From Candidatus Magasanikiibacteriota bacterium (lineage in GTDB: Bacteria > Patescibacteriota > Patescibacteriia > Magasanikbacterales > UBA922): a stretch of 51,186 nt of DNA. This document shows positions 1 to 9,375 of this stretch, piece after piece. Made by a program: the position numbers and the translations under genes. The notes beneath the pieces are model-generated. The model was not told where the DNA came from. It saw only the letters and a list, made by a program, of their open reading frames with translations, and searched no databases. Position 1 is the first letter of the stretch; each line of letters starts with the position of its first letter. Where the stretch lies: NCBI GenBank assembly GCA_018650645.1, contig JABIFP010000003.1, positions 1-51,186 of the forward strand, in the 5' to 3' direction.

Positions 1-737
1 CCCGCCTCTGTTCCATCATAAACTAGGGTAATGAAATACCAAGTATCTGCAGCCAAAGCAGCTCCACTCGTCTCAACAAAATCTCCACTGTCAGAGCCGT
101 TACTCACAAAAAATATAAGCTCATCCTCATCAGTAGCATTTCCAGAACGTAATGCCCAGGAAAAATCACCACTGGTAAAAGTGTTTCCCTTAAACATAAT
201 GGTTTGCTTTTCCTCTATAGTCGTCTGATTTAACCAAAAGCTAACAGAAAGCGAAGCATCTCCGTCAAAGGCTGCTTGATCAGCAATAGTTACGTAGTCG
301 CCGGTGCCATCAAGTGTTCCTCCCCTATCCAATTTTCCAGCTGTTAATGTAGTGGCACCACCACTGGCAACCCCATGATACCCATTTCCAGACGCATCAA
401 CTACTTCATCAGCCGTTCCATCCCAAGATGCTTCATCCATATGCAGTAGCACCAAGTTATTTGTCATGTCTGTCCACCCACTTGCTTGGCTATCCGGTAA
501 CTCCCAAAAATTCGTTGTTCCTGAAATTTCTACCCAACTATTTCCTGCATCCCAGGCAGATCCTGTATGTGTAGCTCCACCAAACCCAGAGGCGGTATTA
601 TCACTATCAGAAAAACTCACCGGCGCTCCAGCCTTAGACTGAAAAATTTGTAAAAAAGTTAGCGCAACTAAAAAAAGGATTACAAAAATCCCAATTCCAA
701 AAAAGATATGTGCGTACGGTCGTCTGACTGCTTCCAT
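1..737 (-). CDS. LamG/concanavalin-like domain surface protein with N-terminal TM segment (partial, runs off left edge)
   Basis: Open minus frame from ATG at 737 to window edge: MEAVRRPYAHIFFGIGIFVILFLVALTFLQIFQSKAG...LLHMDEASWDGTADEVVDASGNGYHGVASGG...LDGTGDYVTIADQAAFDGDASLSVSFWL. LamG-like. Absent from the ORF track because no stop lies in the window. Confidence 0.8.
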   Translation of the reverse strand, partial: MEAVRRPYAHIFFGIGIFVILFLVALTFLQIFQSKAGAPVSFSDSDNTASGFGGATHTGSAWDAGNSWVEISGTTNFWELPDSQASGWTDMTNNLVLLHMDEASWDGTADEVVDASGNGYHGVASGGATTLTAGKLDRGGTLDGTGDYVTIADQAAFDGDASLSVSFWLNQTTIEEKQTIMFKGNTFTSGDFSWALRSGNATDEDELIFFVSNGSDSGDFVETSGAALAADTWYFITLVYDGTEA

Positions 738-788
738 AATATAGCGATTATTTTCATGTATTATAACATAAAAATATAACCCGCTACA

Positions 789-2129
789 CTATTTCTCCCC
801 AGCGAATGCCTTCACGCGCTGATCCATAATAATACTCCTCGGCCCAATCGGTTTTTTTAATACAATCCCTTCTAATGATGTACATCTGCTTAACGCTACA
901 TATGTCTGTCCATGCGCAAAGCTTCCCCTTCCCATATCAATAATAACATTATCAAATGTCTTCCCCTGACTTTTATGAATGGTGATTGCCCAGGCAAGCT
1001 TAAACGGAATCTGCCTAAAGCTTCCTATCATCTCGCGCTCAAATTGCCCTTTTTGAAATACGTATTTAGAAATCTCCCAAAGATGTAACCCTACATCTAC
1101 CACAAGTCCATCATCTTTTTTAATTTTCACGAGCGGTTCAAAAGCCTTCCGCTCTTCAGAATACGTTTCTTTAATTTCCAGAATAGTTCCAATGGTTCCA
1201 TTTACCCACCTACGCTCACCATCATTACATACAAACATGATTTGTGCCCCTTCCTTGAGTGTCACAACCTCATCGTTTGGATATAAATTTCTTGCAATAG
1301 ACCCCTTTTGTGTTGCCGTATATGACCGCTCATCTCCTGGCAGTTCTGCAAGACGCTTCATATTAATCCTATTTGCGTCTGCGTTTGTAGTCATCAAATA
1401 AATATATCGCCCATTTTTTGGTGGCTCAAACTGATAATCACATCGTTGGTTTAATAAATTGAATTCATTAGGGCCAGCAATCCCCTCACGGACAGCATTT
1501 AATACATCAATAAATTCCCTATCTGTCTGTCTATAAATTTTGTTCAATTCGATTTTTTGTACATTGAATCCTCCGCTAAATAAATCACTTTGCCCTTTAA
1601 ACACCTCTGCATGAAAAAAATATGGCGCCTCATATTCTGAGTAAAATTTGTCTTTATCTGCTGACGTAACTACTGGCGGTAACTGATACAGATCACCAAA
1701 GAACACCATCTGTACTCCACCAAATGGACGCTTGTCTTGCCGCGCTTTTCGTAAAAAAATATCAATAGCATCAAGCAGATCTGCTCGCACCATAGAAATC
1801 TCATCGATCATGATCGTTTTTAGGTGCCTATACTTTTTCGCTCGTTTTTCATCAATACGCTTTTTTGCTGCTTCATCTTTCTCAAACCCTGGTTTTAGAC
1901 CAAAAAAAGAATGAATTGTTTCTCCATTTACGTGAATGGCCGCTATTCCCGTTGGGGCAAGCACAACCGTTCGCTTCTTTGCCTGCAGCCGAATATGCGC
2001 AAGGAGGGTTGATTTTCCGGTTCCGGCCTTTCCTGTAATATAAAGATGCTCATCTGTTTCATTGATAAGCTTGAGGGCTTTTTTAGCCTCTTTACAAAAT
2101 TTCATCTTCATGGAGCAGCAGTATACCAT
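789..2129 (-). CDS. Pif1/RecD-like ATP-dependent DNA helicase
   Basis: Walker A GKAGTGKST, APTGIAAIHVNGETIHSFFGL, IDEISMV, C-terminal AWAITIHKSQGKTFDNVIIDMG...YVALSRC. True start may be an internal Met (MKMKFCKEAKK). Confidence 0.9.
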   Translation of the reverse strand: MVYCCSMKMKFCKEAKKALKLINETDEHLYITGKAGTGKSTLLAHIRLQAKKRTVVLAPTGIAAIHVNGETIHSFFGLKPGFEKDEAAKKRIDEKRAKKYRHLKTIMIDEISMVRADLLDAIDIFLRKARQDKRPFGGVQMVFFGDLYQLPPVVTSADKDKFYSEYEAPYFFHAEVFKGQSDLFSGGFNVQKIELNKIYRQTDREFIDVLNAVREGIAGPNEFNLLNQRCDYQFEPPKNGRYIYLMTTNADANRINMKRLAELPGDERSYTATQKGSIARNLYPNDEVVTLKEGAQIMFVCNDGERRWVNGTIGTILEIKETYSEERKAFEPLVKIKKDDGLVVDVGLHLWEISKYVFQKGQFEREMIGSFRQIPFKLAWAITIHKSQGKTFDNVIIDMGRGSFAHGQTYVALSRCTSLEGIVLKKPIGPRSIIMDQRVKAFAGEK

Positions 2130-2168
2130 GAATTACCATTCCTGACAGGAGAACAACACTCCACACGA

Positions 2169-2205
2169 ACAAAAAAGCCCCTAGCGATTAACTAGTGGCT
2201 TTCGT
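2169..2205 (-). terminator. Intrinsic terminator
   Basis: Minus RNA AAAGCCACTAG-TTAATCG-CTAGGGGCTTTTTT. Confidence 0.6.
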
Positions 2206-2382
2206 TGTTGGTTTATACATGCGGTTTCCAATACTTCTTAAGCGCGCGGCACCAGTAGTGCTGCTCCCTTTAGAATGGAATCCATGCTGCTTGCCGTGAG
2301 CTGGTGGCATATAGCCAGGCTTTGGTGTGCCGGTTTTTTTCTTTTCTTCGGCAGCAAGCTTGTTGAGTACCTTGAATAACAT
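2188..2382 (-). CDS. Small basic hypothetical protein (64 aa)
   Basis: MLFKVLNKLAAEEKKKTGTPKPGYMPPAHGKQ...; followed by a terminator overlapping the stop. Confidence 0.5.
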   Translation of the reverse strand: MLFKVLNKLAAEEKKKTGTPKPGYMPPAHGKQHGFHSKGSSTTGAARLRSIGNRMYKPTTKATS

Positions 2383-2451
2383 ATACTAAAATGATTGATT
2401 TCTGCCCTTATATTGGCATACTTTATAGTATTTGTCAATCGGTGCAAGCCC

Positions 2452-4809
2452 CTACATGCGCGCTAATGCCGCAACATCAGCACTGCTGAGTTCACGGTTG
2501 TAAACGCGCACATCGTCAATTCGTCCAGCAAAAAGATCAAGTGCCGTCCCAGATCTGTCCCCGCTCGCGAATTTTGTGTCATTATTCGTTGCTCCAATAC
2601 CAATGTTTCCACTATGCGCCCAAAGCTGAGAACCCGCCCCGCTTGCTATAAGCGCGCCATCAAGATACCCCTTAAACGCCCCTTCTTCAAGCGTAGCACC
2701 TCCATGTAGCGTGAATGCTACATGATGCCACTGCCCAGCTTGCACTGCACCTAAATCAAGGTATGTTCCTTGCCAGTTGCTTTCTCCCCCTGGCTCATTC
2801 CATCCAGCAGCAAATACATGGCCGTTTTCAATATAGATATTTAATCCGCGTACCGTTCCGCCTTCTTCAAAGAGTACCTGCCGCTCTGCAGTATTATCTG
2901 GATTGAACCATAGCCCAACAGATCGCTCACCATGAGTACCAAGGTTGATAAGAGATGAATCAGCAAAAGCCAAATAGTCATTTATTCCATCAAATCCAAC
3001 CGCCCATCCAAATTTCCCCATTTGTGAATACAGTGCTCCGTTTTTTAGCGTTGCATTATTTCCGTTTCCTGAAGCATCTGTGCTGTACTCATTAAACGTA
3101 AGTTGCATCACAAGCGAATCCCTAGAAATAGGATCCTCATCGATTTCTGTTTCCGTAGGAAGCACTTCATCAAAGGCCATTAACCCTCGGACCTCAAGAG
3201 CCGTAAGCGCGCGATTATACACACGGAATTCATCAATCATTCCCTGAAGTGAATGGTCGCCTGTACTGGCATTTTCCTTTGTATGAAAGAGCACTCCATC
3301 ATTTACCGCACCAATTCCAATGTTTCCGCTATGTGCCCAAAGCTGAGAACCTGCTCCACTGCCAAATTGTTCGCCATCTAAATACGCTACAAACGCATCG
3401 TCTTCAAGCGCGGCTCCAGCATCCAAAGTTAGCACAACATGATGCCATGTTCCTGCAACTACAGCGTCAGTAGAGAGATATGTTCCCTGCCAGTTACTTT
3501 CTTTTGCAGGCGTGTTCCATCCACCAACATATAGATTTCCGCTATCCAGATAGATCGCTAATCCACGCACATGTGCTCCTTCTTCAAACAGTACTTGTCT
3601 TGTTTGTGTATCATCCGCGCGGAACCATAAACTTACTGATCTTTCACCGTGTACACCCAAATTAATTTGCGCGCTATCATTCATTGCAATGTAATCTTTT
3701 GTTCCATCAAATTGAGCAGCACCATTTACCTGTCCTTGTGCCGTTACGCTCGCATTTCCTTTCAGTACTCCGCTATTTCCATTTTGAGAACTGTCAGCTC
3801 CATTTCTATCGAGTTTTAAATGACTCACTAGTCCTTCCGGAGAAACCGGTTCTGGTTCTGGCTCCGGTTCTGGTTCTGGTTCCGGCTCTGGTTCTGGTTC
3901 CGGCTCTGGCTCTGGCACCTCAATCACAACAGGATACCCAGAAAGTCTTCCAATCGATTTATCTGAATCAGAAGCAAGATAAATTGTTGCTGTCTGCTGC
4001 GGTGGATTCGTTACCACAACCACGCCTTCCTGATTATTTATTGGCACACCATTGTAGTCGTTCACAAGCGAGCCGTCTGGTCGTAATTCGAGTAATCGAT
4101 TTGGTCCATCATGTAGTACGTACAATAATCCCGTGTCGGTATTAAACGATAAATCAGAAATATCTCCTCCAGGAGAACCTGCCGGAAGTGGAATTCCCCA
4201 CCAATCGTTGATTACGCCTGATGCATTTAAATCTAAATCAAATGCGTAAAGTAAAAAATCATCTTTAACATCTCCACCAGCAACTGGTGCACGCTGGATT
4301 CCTGCAAAAAATACTCCTCCAGAAGTGCTGTGCTTTTCAACCGGTAAAAATTCATTCGGTACAAAAGCGATTCCTTCCATTCCAAGATTATTCGCTCCCG
4401 TTAGAACACTCGTTACATTCCATACCTTTTCTCCAAACACTTGCGTATTCCAATCATACGTCACAATAGCATCAGGATGCTCAATACCTATAAACACCTC
4501 CGCCTGCCCTGGTACAAGTGTTACCGCTTCAAAATCAGTTCCCACATCACTTTTACGCGGTGCACGCATTACTTGCCCGGTTCCATCCATATTCATGCGA
4601 GTAATCTTTCCGTCGTCACTGACCGTAAAGAGTGCATTATCCTCCCTATCCCAGGCTAATCCACTTGGTTCATAATTCCCTTCAGATACAATTGCGATAT
4701 CAACCAATCGAGTAGTTTGCGCAGGCCAAGCCACTGCAGCGCTTGCTGCAATAGGTATAAGCATTGCACCTAACATCAGTATCCCCCATTTTTTCATCAA
4801 TCTATGCAT
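2452..4809 (-). CDS. Secreted SdiA-regulated-like/beta-propeller protein with Pro-Glu linker and two LamG domains
   Basis: Signal peptide, N-terminal NYEPSGLAWDREDNALFTVSDDGKITRM, (PE)n linker, then two related LamG modules (SLWFRADDTQTRQVLFEEGAHVRGL / GLWFNPDNTAERQVLFEEGGTVRGL). Confidence 0.85.
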   Translation of the reverse strand: MHRLMKKWGILMLGAMLIPIAASAAVAWPAQTTRLVDIAIVSEGNYEPSGLAWDREDNALFTVSDDGKITRMNMDGTGQVMRAPRKSDVGTDFEAVTLVPGQAEVFIGIEHPDAIVTYDWNTQVFGEKVWNVTSVLTGANNLGMEGIAFVPNEFLPVEKHSTSGGVFFAGIQRAPVAGGDVKDDFLLYAFDLDLNASGVINDWWGIPLPAGSPGGDISDLSFNTDTGLLYVLHDGPNRLLELRPDGSLVNDYNGVPINNQEGVVVVTNPPQQTATIYLASDSDKSIGRLSGYPVVIEVPEPEPEPEPEPEPEPEPEPEPEPVSPEGLVSHLKLDRNGADSSQNGNSGVLKGNASVTAQGQVNGAAQFDGTKDYIAMNDSAQINLGVHGERSVSLWFRADDTQTRQVLFEEGAHVRGLAIYLDSGNLYVGGWNTPAKESNWQGTYLSTDAVVAGTWHHVVLTLDAGAALEDDAFVAYLDGEQFGSGAGSQLWAHSGNIGIGAVNDGVLFHTKENASTGDHSLQGMIDEFRVYNRALTALEVRGLMAFDEVLPTETEIDEDPISRDSLVMQLTFNEYSTDASGNGNNATLKNGALYSQMGKFGWAVGFDGINDYLAFADSSLINLGTHGERSVGLWFNPDNTAERQVLFEEGGTVRGLNIYIENGHVFAAGWNEPGGESNWQGTYLDLGAVQAGQWHHVAFTLHGGATLEEGAFKGYLDGALIASGAGSQLWAHSGNIGIGATNNDTKFASGDRSGTALDLFAGRIDDVRVYNRELSSADVAALARM

Positions 4810-4868
4810 ACAAAAAGGTTATATATTATTAGTATGTATAGTAGCGTACTTACAGATAATTGCAAATG

Positions 4869-4903
4869 AAAAGACCAGCGTTCATAGAGCGCCGGTCTTT
4901 TTT
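4869..4903 (-). terminator. Bidirectional intrinsic terminator downstream of tRNA-Asn
   Basis: AAAAGACCGGCG-ctctatgaa-CGCTGGTCTTTT. Confidence 0.7.
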
Positions 4904-4904
4904 G

Positions 4905-4976
4905 CTCCCCCGCCTGGATTTGAACCAGGAACCTTCCGGTTAACAGCCGGACGTTCTACCGTTGAACTACAAGGGA
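4905..4976 (-). tRNA. tRNA-Asn (GTT)
   Basis: TCCCTTGTAGTTCAACGGTAGAACGTCCGGCTGTTAACCGGAAGGTTCCTGGTTCAAATCCAGGCGGGGGAG; cloverleaf closes, anticodon GTT, CCA not encoded. Confidence 0.92.
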
Positions 4977-5201
4977 ATGAATTGCTTGCAGAAATAGCCC
5001 GCCAAAGCTCGGACGAAGTACTGAGCGTAGGAGGGCCGTTGAACTACAAGGGAATATAAACGAAAAAACCGCTTTCGCGGCTCTCTTTACTTTGTAGCAA
5101 AAAGCGCCGCTATTGCGGATTATTGCTATTATTTACTACAGAGTATTTCATACCTATATATCTAACCATACCCCATTTTTTTCGTCAAACACTTATCCAC
5201 A

Positions 5202-6221
5202 CTAGCGACGTATTCCTGCCAGAATAGGATCTATGTCATGAAGTGGTGCATCATTTATCATCTCGGTGTAATCTGGCACGCGAATAGCGTCAGTTAGCCC
5301 ATTCGCTATTGCCCATTTAGCCTCTTGCTCAAGTGTAAGTAATAGCCCAGAATCAAGTCTGACAGCAAAGTCCGATGCCCGTAAATTAGCTATTAATACA
5401 TTTTTATCTACGCCAACATTAGCAGAAACAATAGCCATAGCATCTGCAAAGTTTGTTTCTACAAATACTTGTGCACGCAAAAGCGCTTCTAAAAATCCTT
5501 TTGTTTGATCAGGATGAGTCAGAGCATATTCCTGTTGCACACCAATCAAGAAATATGGCGCATATACAACATCTCTAAACGTGATTGCTCGCTTCCCTAA
5601 ACGCTTTTCTGCCGCAGTATGGATTGGAAACCATGTAGCAAGCGCATCAACCTCTCCATTCTCTAAAGCACCTATTAAATCACCCGGTGCAAAGTGCATC
5701 ATAGTAATCGATTGAATTGGAATATTATGTGCAGCGAGTGAACGCCCCAAATAAAATTCTCCATTAGATCCTTTTGTTACCCCAATGTTCTTTCCTCTTA
5801 AATCCCTATATGTTTCAATATCTGCATTTCTATTTGCTACTATGGCCATGTGATTTCCAATACTCATGGTCTGAGCTAAGACAAAAATCTCTTCCTCCAT
5901 CAGCCCACTATGCATAAATGGCGTTTCAGACCCCGCGCTAAATTGTACATCTCCTACAAGAAGCCCTTCTATTCCAGCTCTTCCATGCGCGTATGATGTA
6001 TCAAATATCACCTCAAGTCCTGCATCCGTAAAATACCCTTTCTCTTCTGCAACATATACAAGCGAACCAACTAAAGACTTCGTATCAGCAAATACTACTT
6101 GCTCAATATCTTTTCCAGTCATCACATTGGCAGCAAATTCTGGTGTTTGTAATACCGAATAGATTCCACCTCCTAAAACACAAAGTAATATCGCAATAAT
6201 TCCCCATTCCTTTTTCCCCAT
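5202..6221 (-). CDS. NMT1/THI5-like (SsuA/TauA-type) substrate-binding protein
   Basis: Membrane-anchored N-terminus, VAEEKGYFTDAGLEVIFDTSY...GRAGIEGLLVGDVQFSAGSETPFMHSGL...LRGKNIGVTKGSNGEFYL. Confidence 0.85.
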   Translation of the reverse strand: MGKKEWGIIAILLCVLGGGIYSVLQTPEFAANVMTGKDIEQVVFADTKSLVGSLVYVAEEKGYFTDAGLEVIFDTSYAHGRAGIEGLLVGDVQFSAGSETPFMHSGLMEEEIFVLAQTMSIGNHMAIVANRNADIETYRDLRGKNIGVTKGSNGEFYLGRSLAAHNIPIQSITMMHFAPGDLIGALENGEVDALATWFPIHTAAEKRLGKRAITFRDVVYAPYFLIGVQQEYALTHPDQTKGFLEALLRAQVFVETNFADAMAIVSANVGVDKNVLIANLRASDFAVRLDSGLLLTLEQEAKWAIANGLTDAIRVPDYTEMINDAPLHDIDPILAGIRR

Positions 6222-6257
6222 AGAAGTTTATTAAGTATGCAAACAGTATAACAAATA

Positions 6258-6680
6258 TTACTCGTACGCAGAAATGCTTTTTAACGATCCTGAAATAATT
6301 TCGGACCAATGTGCGCGTAAAAAATCAGGTAATAGTTCTCCTTCTGCAATCGATTCTTTCCATACTATTTCTTCGAGTTCTACTTCTGTATGAGAACCAC
6401 CAAGTTCTGCCAAAAAATCATTTCCGTTACTCACCTCATAAAAAAATTCCAAACTATAGCTTCCTCCCTCGTAAAAAAATTCATTAATAAACCGCAACTC
6501 CCCAACTTTAGCTGTTACCCCTAACTCCTCTTCTAGTTCTCTTACCAGCGCTGCCTTCATTGATTCATTATCATCGAGCTTTCCACCAGGCAAAGCATAA
6601 TATGGTCGCCCTTTATGTTTTACAAGGAGCAATTTTCCGTCCGCAACAATCAGTCCTCTTACAGCAATTTTTGTTTCCAT
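6258..6680 (-). CDS. NUDIX hydrolase
   Basis: Nudix box GGKLDDNESMKAALVRELEEELGV; start METKIAVRG. Confidence 0.92.
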   Translation of the reverse strand: METKIAVRGLIVADGKLLLVKHKGRPYYALPGGKLDDNESMKAALVRELEEELGVTAKVGELRFINEFFYEGGSYSLEFFYEVSNGNDFLAELGGSHTEVELEEIVWKESIAEGELLPDFLRAHWSEIISGSLKSISAYE

Positions 6681-6791
6681 ATATTCGTTATTAGTGCAGT
6701 CATTGTAACAATAGAGAAGCAAACTCGCAATGACATATCACAAACAGGGCTTTTTTGCTATACTGATCACATCATTCTTTAGAAGCTATCT

Positions 6792-7307
6792 ATGCCAAGA
6801 GCAAAGACCAAGACCAAGGTCAAGGTCAATACAAAAACGAAAGCAATTGCAATTACGGGAATCGCTCTTGCTGCGGCTGGGGCTGCATATGCAGGATTTG
6901 CTATGCGAAATAATGGGTATTCAACATTTTCTGTTGAGTGTCATGATGGGTCATGGATGAACTGGAATGCACAAGTGCAAGAAATGGGATATAGAGGTGA
7001 AGACGCATACTCAGCTTTTCCAGGTATAGAATGTAGAACACCTAATGCTGTAAAAACAGGCGCACGCATTTTTTGTATGGATAAGCAAAATCCAGAAACA
7101 GGTAAAACTGGGATTAATTCGTGGAGCATGAGTGGAAAATGTCAGATGAACCAGAATAGATATAGAGATGGGTATAGAAATGGATATCGATTTGGTTATA
7201 ATGTTGGCTATCAAGGACAAGCCGTAGAAGAAGCACCTCAAGAGAAAAAATCCGTTTTTAAAAAACCTTCTTTCTTGAAAAAATCATACTACACTAAGAA
7301 GAAATAA
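6792..7307 (+). CDS. Hypothetical TM-anchored exported protein with YxxGY repeats
   Basis: Basic N-terminus, TM segment, Cys residues, YRDGYRNGYRFGYNVGYQG repeats, Lys-rich tail. Confidence 0.7.
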   Translation: MPRAKTKTKVKVNTKTKAIAITGIALAAAGAAYAGFAMRNNGYSTFSVECHDGSWMNWNAQVQEMGYRGEDAYSAFPGIECRTPNAVKTGARIFCMDKQNPETGKTGINSWSMSGKCQMNQNRYRDGYRNGYRFGYNVGYQGQAVEEAPQEKKSVFKKPSFLKKSYYTKKK

Positions 7308-8323
7308 TGTTCGCTAAGGCAAAACAACTTCTTTCGCAAAAAAGATCCTTCGTGATCTTTTTTGCGATATTGCTTTCTTTTGCTGCAGTCAGAATAGGCC
7401 TCATATTCTTCCTTGGGGATACGGCCTATGGATACGATGCAGGAATATATAGAAGAATTTTTTATGATTGCAGCTCTGGAGCACTAACTCCAGGTTCCCC
7501 GGGGTCACTCCTTTGCCCTATTACAAATGTGCTCCAGAGCATAGGTCTCTCGCTCGATAGCATTGTATTTGGCGTATACGTAGCTTTTGAACTACTCGCC
7601 ATAGTGCTCATATACGAGCTATTCGCATATAAGTTACGCACATCATGGGCACTCTTTGGCACAGCCTTATTTACAAGCGCCACATTTACTCACATTTTTT
7701 TCACAGAATATTTTTTCCGCAATAGTATTGCCCTCCTTCTACTCCTCATTGCGCTTCGCTTTTTCCACAAACCACTCATTGTAGGTATTACTTCCTTTTT
7801 CCTTATACTGATTCATCCCATATCAATTCTACCTTTGGCTTTGACTGCACTCATTCTCTTTTGCACAAAAAGGAAAACATACCAATGGCAATTTTTAACA
7901 GGAGCCATGGGAATTATTTTTGGCATGCTCATTGCGCAAGGTGAGCTGCAATGGTATGTCAGGGAATTCTTGCAGCAATACATATATCCTACGGTGCTTT
8001 CTTCCGCAAGAAGTGCAGAATTTTCCGGAACATTTTTTTCATTAGCAAAAAGCTTTTTTGTGTATGTTCCGCTACTCCTGCTTATTTTTTATGGAATCAA
8101 ATATTTCTATAAAACATATCCTGTTCTTTCTGCGTGGACAGTCAGTTGTCTTTTCCTCAGCATCCCCTTTATTCCGTTTGCAGAAAGACATACGTTGTAC
8201 CTTTCAATCTCTCTCATATTTTTTGCAGCGCTAGGAGCAAAACACCTCTATGATAAAAAAGAACTCTCTCCTGCTATTTTATCTATCATGTGCATCTCTT
8301 GGGTATTCATCTGTACCAATTAG
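7307..8323 (+). CDS. Polytopic membrane protein, N-terminal part of an apparently frameshifted gene
   Basis: Multiple TM helices; C-terminal soluble part continues in another frame at 8290-8676. Confidence 0.7.
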   Translation: MFAKAKQLLSQKRSFVIFFAILLSFAAVRIGLIFFLGDTAYGYDAGIYRRIFYDCSSGALTPGSPGSLLCPITNVLQSIGLSLDSIVFGVYVAFELLAIVLIYELFAYKLRTSWALFGTALFTSATFTHIFFTEYFFRNSIALLLLLIALRFFHKPLIVGITSFFLILIHPISILPLALTALILFCTKRKTYQWQFLTGAMGIIFGMLIAQGELQWYVREFLQQYIYPTVLSSARSAEFSGTFFSLAKSFFVYVPLLLLIFYGIKYFYKTYPVLSAWTVSCLFLSIPFIPFAERHTLYLSISLIFFAALGAKHLYDKKELSPAILSIMCISWVFICTN

Positions 8324-8676
8324 AACGGCTTACATCGCAAGAAGACGTCGTACGCATTATGCAGATGATTCATGTCATTCCACAAGAGGCCACCATTCTT
8401 ACATTCTCATCACTCGATGCGCCTTGGCTTGTTGGATATACAAAAAACCAGGTGATTGCACCTGGCGTTTTTGATACAGACCCATGGCCTGACTTTTTTT
8501 GGAGATCGGTTGTACAAGGAGATTCCCAAGAGCTACTACATACATTTTTTTCTGCAATCGAGTTGGATATATATGTATACTCTCACCCTGATGATGCGGG
8601 CTTTGTGTATAATTTGTTATCTACTCATAGCGGTACCACACAGCTAACACCCCGGCTTTGGAAAATTAATCGCTAA
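8290..8676 (+). CDS. C-terminal soluble part of the preceding membrane protein (different frame)
   Basis: LERLTSQEDVVRIMQMIHVIPQEATILTFSSLDAPWLVGYTKNQVIAPGVFD; overlaps the end of the 7307 ORF. Confidence 0.6.
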   Translation: MHLLGIHLYQLERLTSQEDVVRIMQMIHVIPQEATILTFSSLDAPWLVGYTKNQVIAPGVFDTDPWPDFFWRSVVQGDSQELLHTFFSAIELDIYVYSHPDDAGFVYNLLSTHSGTTQLTPRLWKINR

Positions 8677-8729
8677 TCACTCATACCAGTTCTTTTACAT
8701 AAAATACAGAAAGTATCAAAATGGGGGCA

Positions 8730-9236
8730 TTATTTTTTTACTTGCCGTATAATTTGTTCGACTATATCATCAAGAGATAATTTATGGGTATCAAAAACAG
8801 TATACCCTGTAAACGCTTTTGCCTGCAAAACATCATAGAGATATGTGAATCTCTTTTCATCAGTTTCCTTTCCATTCTGAATATCTCTCTGTTTTACACG
8901 TTCAAGTAACACCTCAAATGGAGCCACCAATGAATACTTATATAGTTTTGCACCAAGCGCTTTCACAACAACCTCTAAATCCTGCAGTTTCTGTTCTACC
9001 AAACCACAATCAATAATGATATTACTTCCTTCTTCATATTTTTTTGTTACTTCCTCAAGTAACATGCCAAACGCCTGCTGATTGAAATCCGCCGTGGCCT
9101 TAGCTTTCGGTATAGAACGGCGCAGTTCATCCAAACTCAAATACTGAATATTTGATAATTGTTTTTTGATTTCTGCAGAGATTGTTGTTTTCCCTGAACC
9201 CTTCGGGCCATCTAGGACGATTATGAATCGTTTCAT
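8730..9236 (-). CDS. P-loop nucleotide kinase-like protein
   Basis: MKRFIIVLDGPKGSGKTTISAEIKKQL Walker A. Confidence 0.75.
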   Translation of the reverse strand: MKRFIIVLDGPKGSGKTTISAEIKKQLSNIQYLSLDELRRSIPKAKATADFNQQAFGMLLEEVTKKYEEGSNIIIDCGLVEQKLQDLEVVVKALGAKLYKYSLVAPFEVLLERVKQRDIQNGKETDEKRFTYLYDVLQAKAFTGYTVFDTHKLSLDDIVEQIIRQVKK

Positions 9237-9375
9237 ACATTCCTGTGACATAGTTGCGTTCATTAGTCATCCCATACAGTATACCTAACGAGTAAACCTA
9301 TTAAAAGGTATAAGTAATACTATACATATAGGCACTTTTAGCGTATCCTGAAAAAATCAGACTAATGACTTTTTT

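Noticed and set aside
3840-3920. Regular short repeats that might suggest a CRISPR-like array
   Set aside because: They are codon repeats of a Pro-Glu linker without spacers. No CRISPR array or cas gene was seen.
3684-4145. Plus-strand ORFs rich in VLVLVPAL opposite the Pro-Glu linker
   Set aside because: Antisense artefact of the (PE)n repeat in the minus-strand protein.
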